From: Glandiceps talaboti
Lineage: Eukaryota > Hemichordata > Enteropneusta > Spengelidae
Direction: 5' to 3'
Length of the DNA stretch: 64,000 nt
NCBI RefSeq assembly: GCF_964340395.1
Contig: NC_135562.1
Location: 13,717,043-13,781,042, forward strand
In this document: positions 48,063-64,000 of the stretch, in pieces
Numbering within the stretch: position 1 is the stretch's first letter
Layout: every line of letters starts with the position of its first letter
Translations under genes and position numbers: made by a program
Notes under the pieces: generated by a model
Seen by the model: the letters and a program-made list of their open reading frames with translations, nothing else
What the model was told of the DNA's origin: nothing
The model's database searches: none

Positions 48063-49036
48063 AAATGCTAGTGATATAGGAGTTTATTTTGGGTTCAAGT
48101 TGATCGTCGAATTCTATTGCCGAATCGGGCATAGATAAAACTAATAGCTCAACTACTGTTGAAAGTTGATATCAAAATGCCTCTAATGATATTTTATTGA
48201 CTCAACAATAATAATGTTCCGATTGCTGATTTGTTGACTACCTGCGCAAGACCAAATTTAAGCAGGCCTAATGTTATTGTCTATATATGATATAAGTATG
48301 ACTCGATTTCCTTGTGTTTTTTGTCACTTGATTGGCTTGTGACGGTGACGGTGACGGCCAGGGATGTCTAGGTCGCGATACTCAGACTTACGGAGCCCGA
48401 GTCTGTGACCTACATAAAACTCGCATTCGGACTGAACAGAAGCAGGCATCACCGACTTGCTGTGGACTCGAATTATTGGTGTTTTTATCATAGTGTAGAT
48501 GTGATAAATAGAAGTCTTTAATTATGGGTAGTTGGGGAGTGTTGTCAAGGCAGTAGTTTTGTTTATATTTGAGCATGTCTTTCCACCCGAGGACCCGTGG
48601 TAAAGCTTTAACAGAGAATGTGTAAATGTGGCGAGTATGAGACGAAGTTCCACCTTTGACTTAATTTACCTACGGTGATCTCTCCTCTGGAAGGCTGTGG
48701 ACAGTGAAAAGTGTCTTGTACTACTACTGCACAGGGATGATTGTTAGATGGGTCACAGGTAGGGTAAAGGTTGGGTAAAGGTGGGTAAATTAGACTTTTC
48801 GTGTACTGACGTAGTCACCGCGACTGTATGACCTTTCCCAAATCTAAGCTGAAGTAGTGTACGTATAGACTCGGAGACCCCATTTGAGTTGAATTTATAT
48901 GAATATATAATCAATATTTATCAATCAGATATATTGCAAAATGCTTATGAAAACCTGAATTATACAACACATTTTATTAATGACGAGTTGAGATCATTCA
49001 CTTTATTCTTAAAAAGGAAGGAATACCAGTTCTTCA

Positions 49037-49126
<90 letters not shown>

Positions 49127-49278
49127 GGAAGAGTCTATATAATATTTTCCAATTACTTACATTACAAAATAATCATCCGCAAAAAGCATGCTGAATATAT
49201 CACTCCAAAATCACAATTATGTAAATATGTGACGAGTGAGCAGGAGTTTGCTGGTTCTCAAATAAATAAATAAATGAA

Positions 49279-49309
<31 letters not shown>

Positions 49310-49622
49310 ACACACACACACAAACAAACATAAATTAACACGTTATTAGGAAGATGCTTTATTGTAAATCTTTCAGAAGAAATATTTTTAAGGAAAGAAT
49401 TCAATGATATTTGATTTTGCACATCAGACATGCTTGTAGATGTATGTTGAAGGCGTTGTTATTGAAGGTGTTATAATTGTTTCATTATTGTTTCTATTAT
49501 ATCTTTTGAGCACACAGAGACTTTGAAATATTTTCACAAATGTATTGCATTAGATTAATCGTGATTGAATTGAGGCAGGGAAAGACTTGTTCACTTTATG
49601 TGTTTTCTGTACATCATTGACG
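48063..49622. other. Region left of the glycosyltransferase stop, featureless apart from repeats
   Basis: Contains (TA)n at 49039-49122 and (AAAT)n at 49261-49310. The 3' UTR of the glycosyltransferase should lie near 49622-49350; an AATAAA on the minus strand (TTTATT at 49358) is a candidate poly(A) signal. Confidence 0.4.
49039..49122. repeat. (TA)n microsatellite
   Basis: About 42 units. Confidence 0.95.
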
Positions 49623-51587
<1,965 letters not shown>

Positions 51588-51837
51588 GTTACATCTTCCA
51601 ACTGCAATGTGAAAAAGAGAGCTTTTAGTATAAATATGTGTTCTTTTGTCAGTACTTTTATGTCATGTTAAAAATAAATTGGCATCAACCGGATACTACA
51701 ATGTGTCTGTGATAGGGAAATGTTTTTAATGTCACATTTTCTGTTAATTGAACCTAAAGTCCAAGGTCACAGTCAAAGGTCAGGGTCTTGAAAGAAATAT
51801 GGGGGCAGAATGTATTCTCTGGATTTTTTTAAGTTTT

Positions 51838-52090
51838 TACCTTGTTTAAGGAAGGTTATATATTATGGATGAAACGTCTGTGTGGCTCTTGTAACACAAT
51901 TTTATCTAAATACTACTGTCATAATTCAAACGGAATGTGGTGCACTTGTTGTTTAGGGTAATGGTTAAAAATTGTTAGGTTTTAGTAAACATTTCATTAA
52001 TATGAATGAGCTATTTATGTAATTGGTGGTTTTCGGTAATTAGGCTATATCTTAGGAATGCAAATTCAATGCAATTTTGTACATATATTT
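51838..52090 (+). mobile_element. Hairpin-ended tandem-repeat element, short degenerate copy
   Basis: ACCTTGTTTAAGGAAGGTTA, GGATGAAACGTCTGTG, then one unit with GGTAATTAGGCTATATCTTA (52034-52053). The (CTGT)n tract is nearly lost. Confidence 0.55.
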
Positions 52091-53385
52091 GCTAACCAAA
52101 GTTTATTATGAAGCCAAACCGCAGTCCAGTTAGAATGAAGACAATCCATAATTTACTAGTAGGTGCGCCATTGTCTTTGTATGTGTTTAAATAAAATGTA
52201 CAGTTAGAACAGCGACATGATAGGTCTAAAGGAGGTCGGAAATTTGAGTTACCTGCATAAGAATACTAAACAAAATGCAAAAAAATGTATATTTGAACTG
52301 TAACCTTATATTTTTCTAGTAGACAGAAGGTTTATCCAGTTCGACAAAGTGCAGTTAGAATGCAGAAAGATCTATCATTTACCGGCAGGAGCGCCATTGC
52401 CTTTGTATGTATACAAATGAAAGGTACACAGGAGTTAGAATAGCGATATGATAGGCCTACAGGAGGTCGGACATTTCAGTAACTTTAAACACCTCTGATA
52501 TACAAATCGAAAACTAAAAAAATCCCATATAAATTACTTTCGAAAATTAAGCATACCTAATCAAAATGCAAAAAAATATATATATTTGAATTTTAATGTT
52601 CTATTTTCCTTTCAAATAATTCTGGTTTGACGAAAAAAAGAAATGCACTAACTCCTGTAAATAAACAATAATACCAACAAAAGTAAAACATTGACAGAAT
52701 TAAATAATGTTAACATGAAATATACGATTTCATTCCTTCGAAAAGCTACAACGAAATGTTTGAAAATAGTCTGTAATGTCCGAAAAATACGAAAAATACA
52801 AAAAAAACTCCAGCACGAAAATGAATTGTACTTTTGGCGTGCACAATTTTCCTTGTGGTCTGTTGACTGGCAGAATAAGATGATAGCAGATTGAATGAAC
52901 GACGACTGGACGAAGAGCATTTACAACTTGAAAAGATCAATGACTTGTACTTAAAAACTTGAACGTGACTGTATGAGTGTACACTTGAGTGAACATTAAT
53001 TAAATGTGATTCGGTCAACCCGAAGTGACGTGTTGTCTGTGCTATGGAAAACGAATAGTCAGAAGAATAAAACAAAAACAAAATAAAACACGAACTAAAA
53101 TATTTTGAAAACAATCCAAAAATCTAAAAGTAAATATATAAATAAATAAATGAATAAATAGATAAATAAATAAACGTTTCAATTATATTTGCTTGAGAAC
53201 ATTCGTTTGACGAAACATGAAATTAATTAAATCATGTAAAACAACAAAAAACTTGTATGAATTATTAAATTATGTTAATATTTAATAAATGAAGTGGATT
53301 TGATCGAAAACACACACACGATTGAAATTAGTCTGTAACAACAAAATATACAACAACTACAGCCAGAGAGAATATTAATAATGAC
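52091..53385. other. Region between the ZU5 gene and the glycosyltransferase gene
   Basis: AT-rich. A diverged direct repeat is seen: GTCGGACATTTCAGTAAC at 52468 against GTCGGAAATTTGAGTTAC at 52234, both following a GATAGG phrase. No death-domain exon was found, though one is expected if the ZU5 gene follows the PIDD plan. Confidence 0.35.
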
Positions 53386-63668
<10,283 letters not shown>

Positions 63669-64000
63669 CTGGAATTAAGCACAAAGTTAAGTCAAAACTA
63701 TTCTGTTCCAATACACACATTGTTTTAATTTTAATATGAGCATAGCCAATACTTTAGAACTTATATATATATGACAGAGGCTCAAGGACATCGACTGCAT
63801 TTGACAGTTTTTTACTGACATTGTCCCAGTAATCAAAATGTCAAAACAACCAGTGCTATCAAGTTGTGACTAGCATTTAAAACAAATAGTGTGAAAATAG
63901 TGACATGATTGCTTAAAATCAATATTTAAAATTGACTTATGATACAACATCAATTGGTAAATGTTTTGAAATTCCCTGTTGGTGGAAGTAGGAACTGTTA
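63669..64000. other. Intron upstream of ZU5-1, no feature seen
   Basis: No further exon could be found before the right edge. The start of the ZU5 gene lies outside. Confidence 0.45.

Overview
This is animal nuclear DNA: AT-rich, intron-rich and full of simple repeats ((TA)n, (CTGT)n, (ATGT)n), with Penelope-like retroelements (PLEs), LINEs, a tRNA-derived SINE and hairpin/tandem-repeat elements. The gene content (tandem death-effector-like domains, ZU5-ZU5-UPA, family-4 glycosyltransferases) points to an invertebrate, probably marine (lophotrochozoan, ambulacrarian or cephalochordate). The species cannot be fixed from sequence alone.

All supported host genes lie on the minus strand. From high to low coordinates: (1) 63668-53386, the middle of a ZU5-ZU5-UPA gene with PIDD/UNC5/ankyrin-type architecture; both autoproteolysis-like sites keep Ser but lack the His-Phe of the HFS motif. 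(2) 51587-49623, a complete two-exon GT4-like glycosyltransferase gene of 416 residues with an intact E-x7-E motif. (3) 33740-32519, a paralogous glycosyltransferase terminal exon in which both glutamates of that motif are replaced. (4) 22564-430, a 12-exon model encoding 609 residues and still open at the left edge: a novel N-terminal module, then three whole death-effector-like domains and the start of a fourth. Every internal exon is phase 1-1, so I could join them by splice signals and reading frame. No single gene is shown to link these parts. Their co-linearity suggests a cell-death or immune-type locus, which is inference.

Mobile DNA fills the introns and spacers. At 33.9-39.3 kb two PLE families lie back to back, each with an inverted 5'-truncated partner copy. 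A third PLE family lies at 19.8-20.2 kb, another copy of the second at 61.5-62.3 kb, and a fourth PLE at 40.2-41.7 kb, itself split by a LINE tail. A near full-length but decayed CR1/L2-like LINE (about 54.5-58.8 kb) sits antisense in an intron of the ZU5 gene. Several elements with a hairpin end, a (CTGT)n tract and 125-150 bp internal repeats recur at 11.5, 17.1, 45.9, 46.9-48.1 and 51.8 kb.

The most notable RNA-level signal is a set of nine hammerhead ribozyme motifs, with CUGANGA and GAAA cores and matching stems I, II and III, in PLE terminal regions and in small (TA)n-flanked elements. Two of them face each other inside a perfect 166-bp inverted repeat at 62831-63206, within an intron of the ZU5 gene. 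At least four further copies are broken, three by removal of the same catalytic segment.
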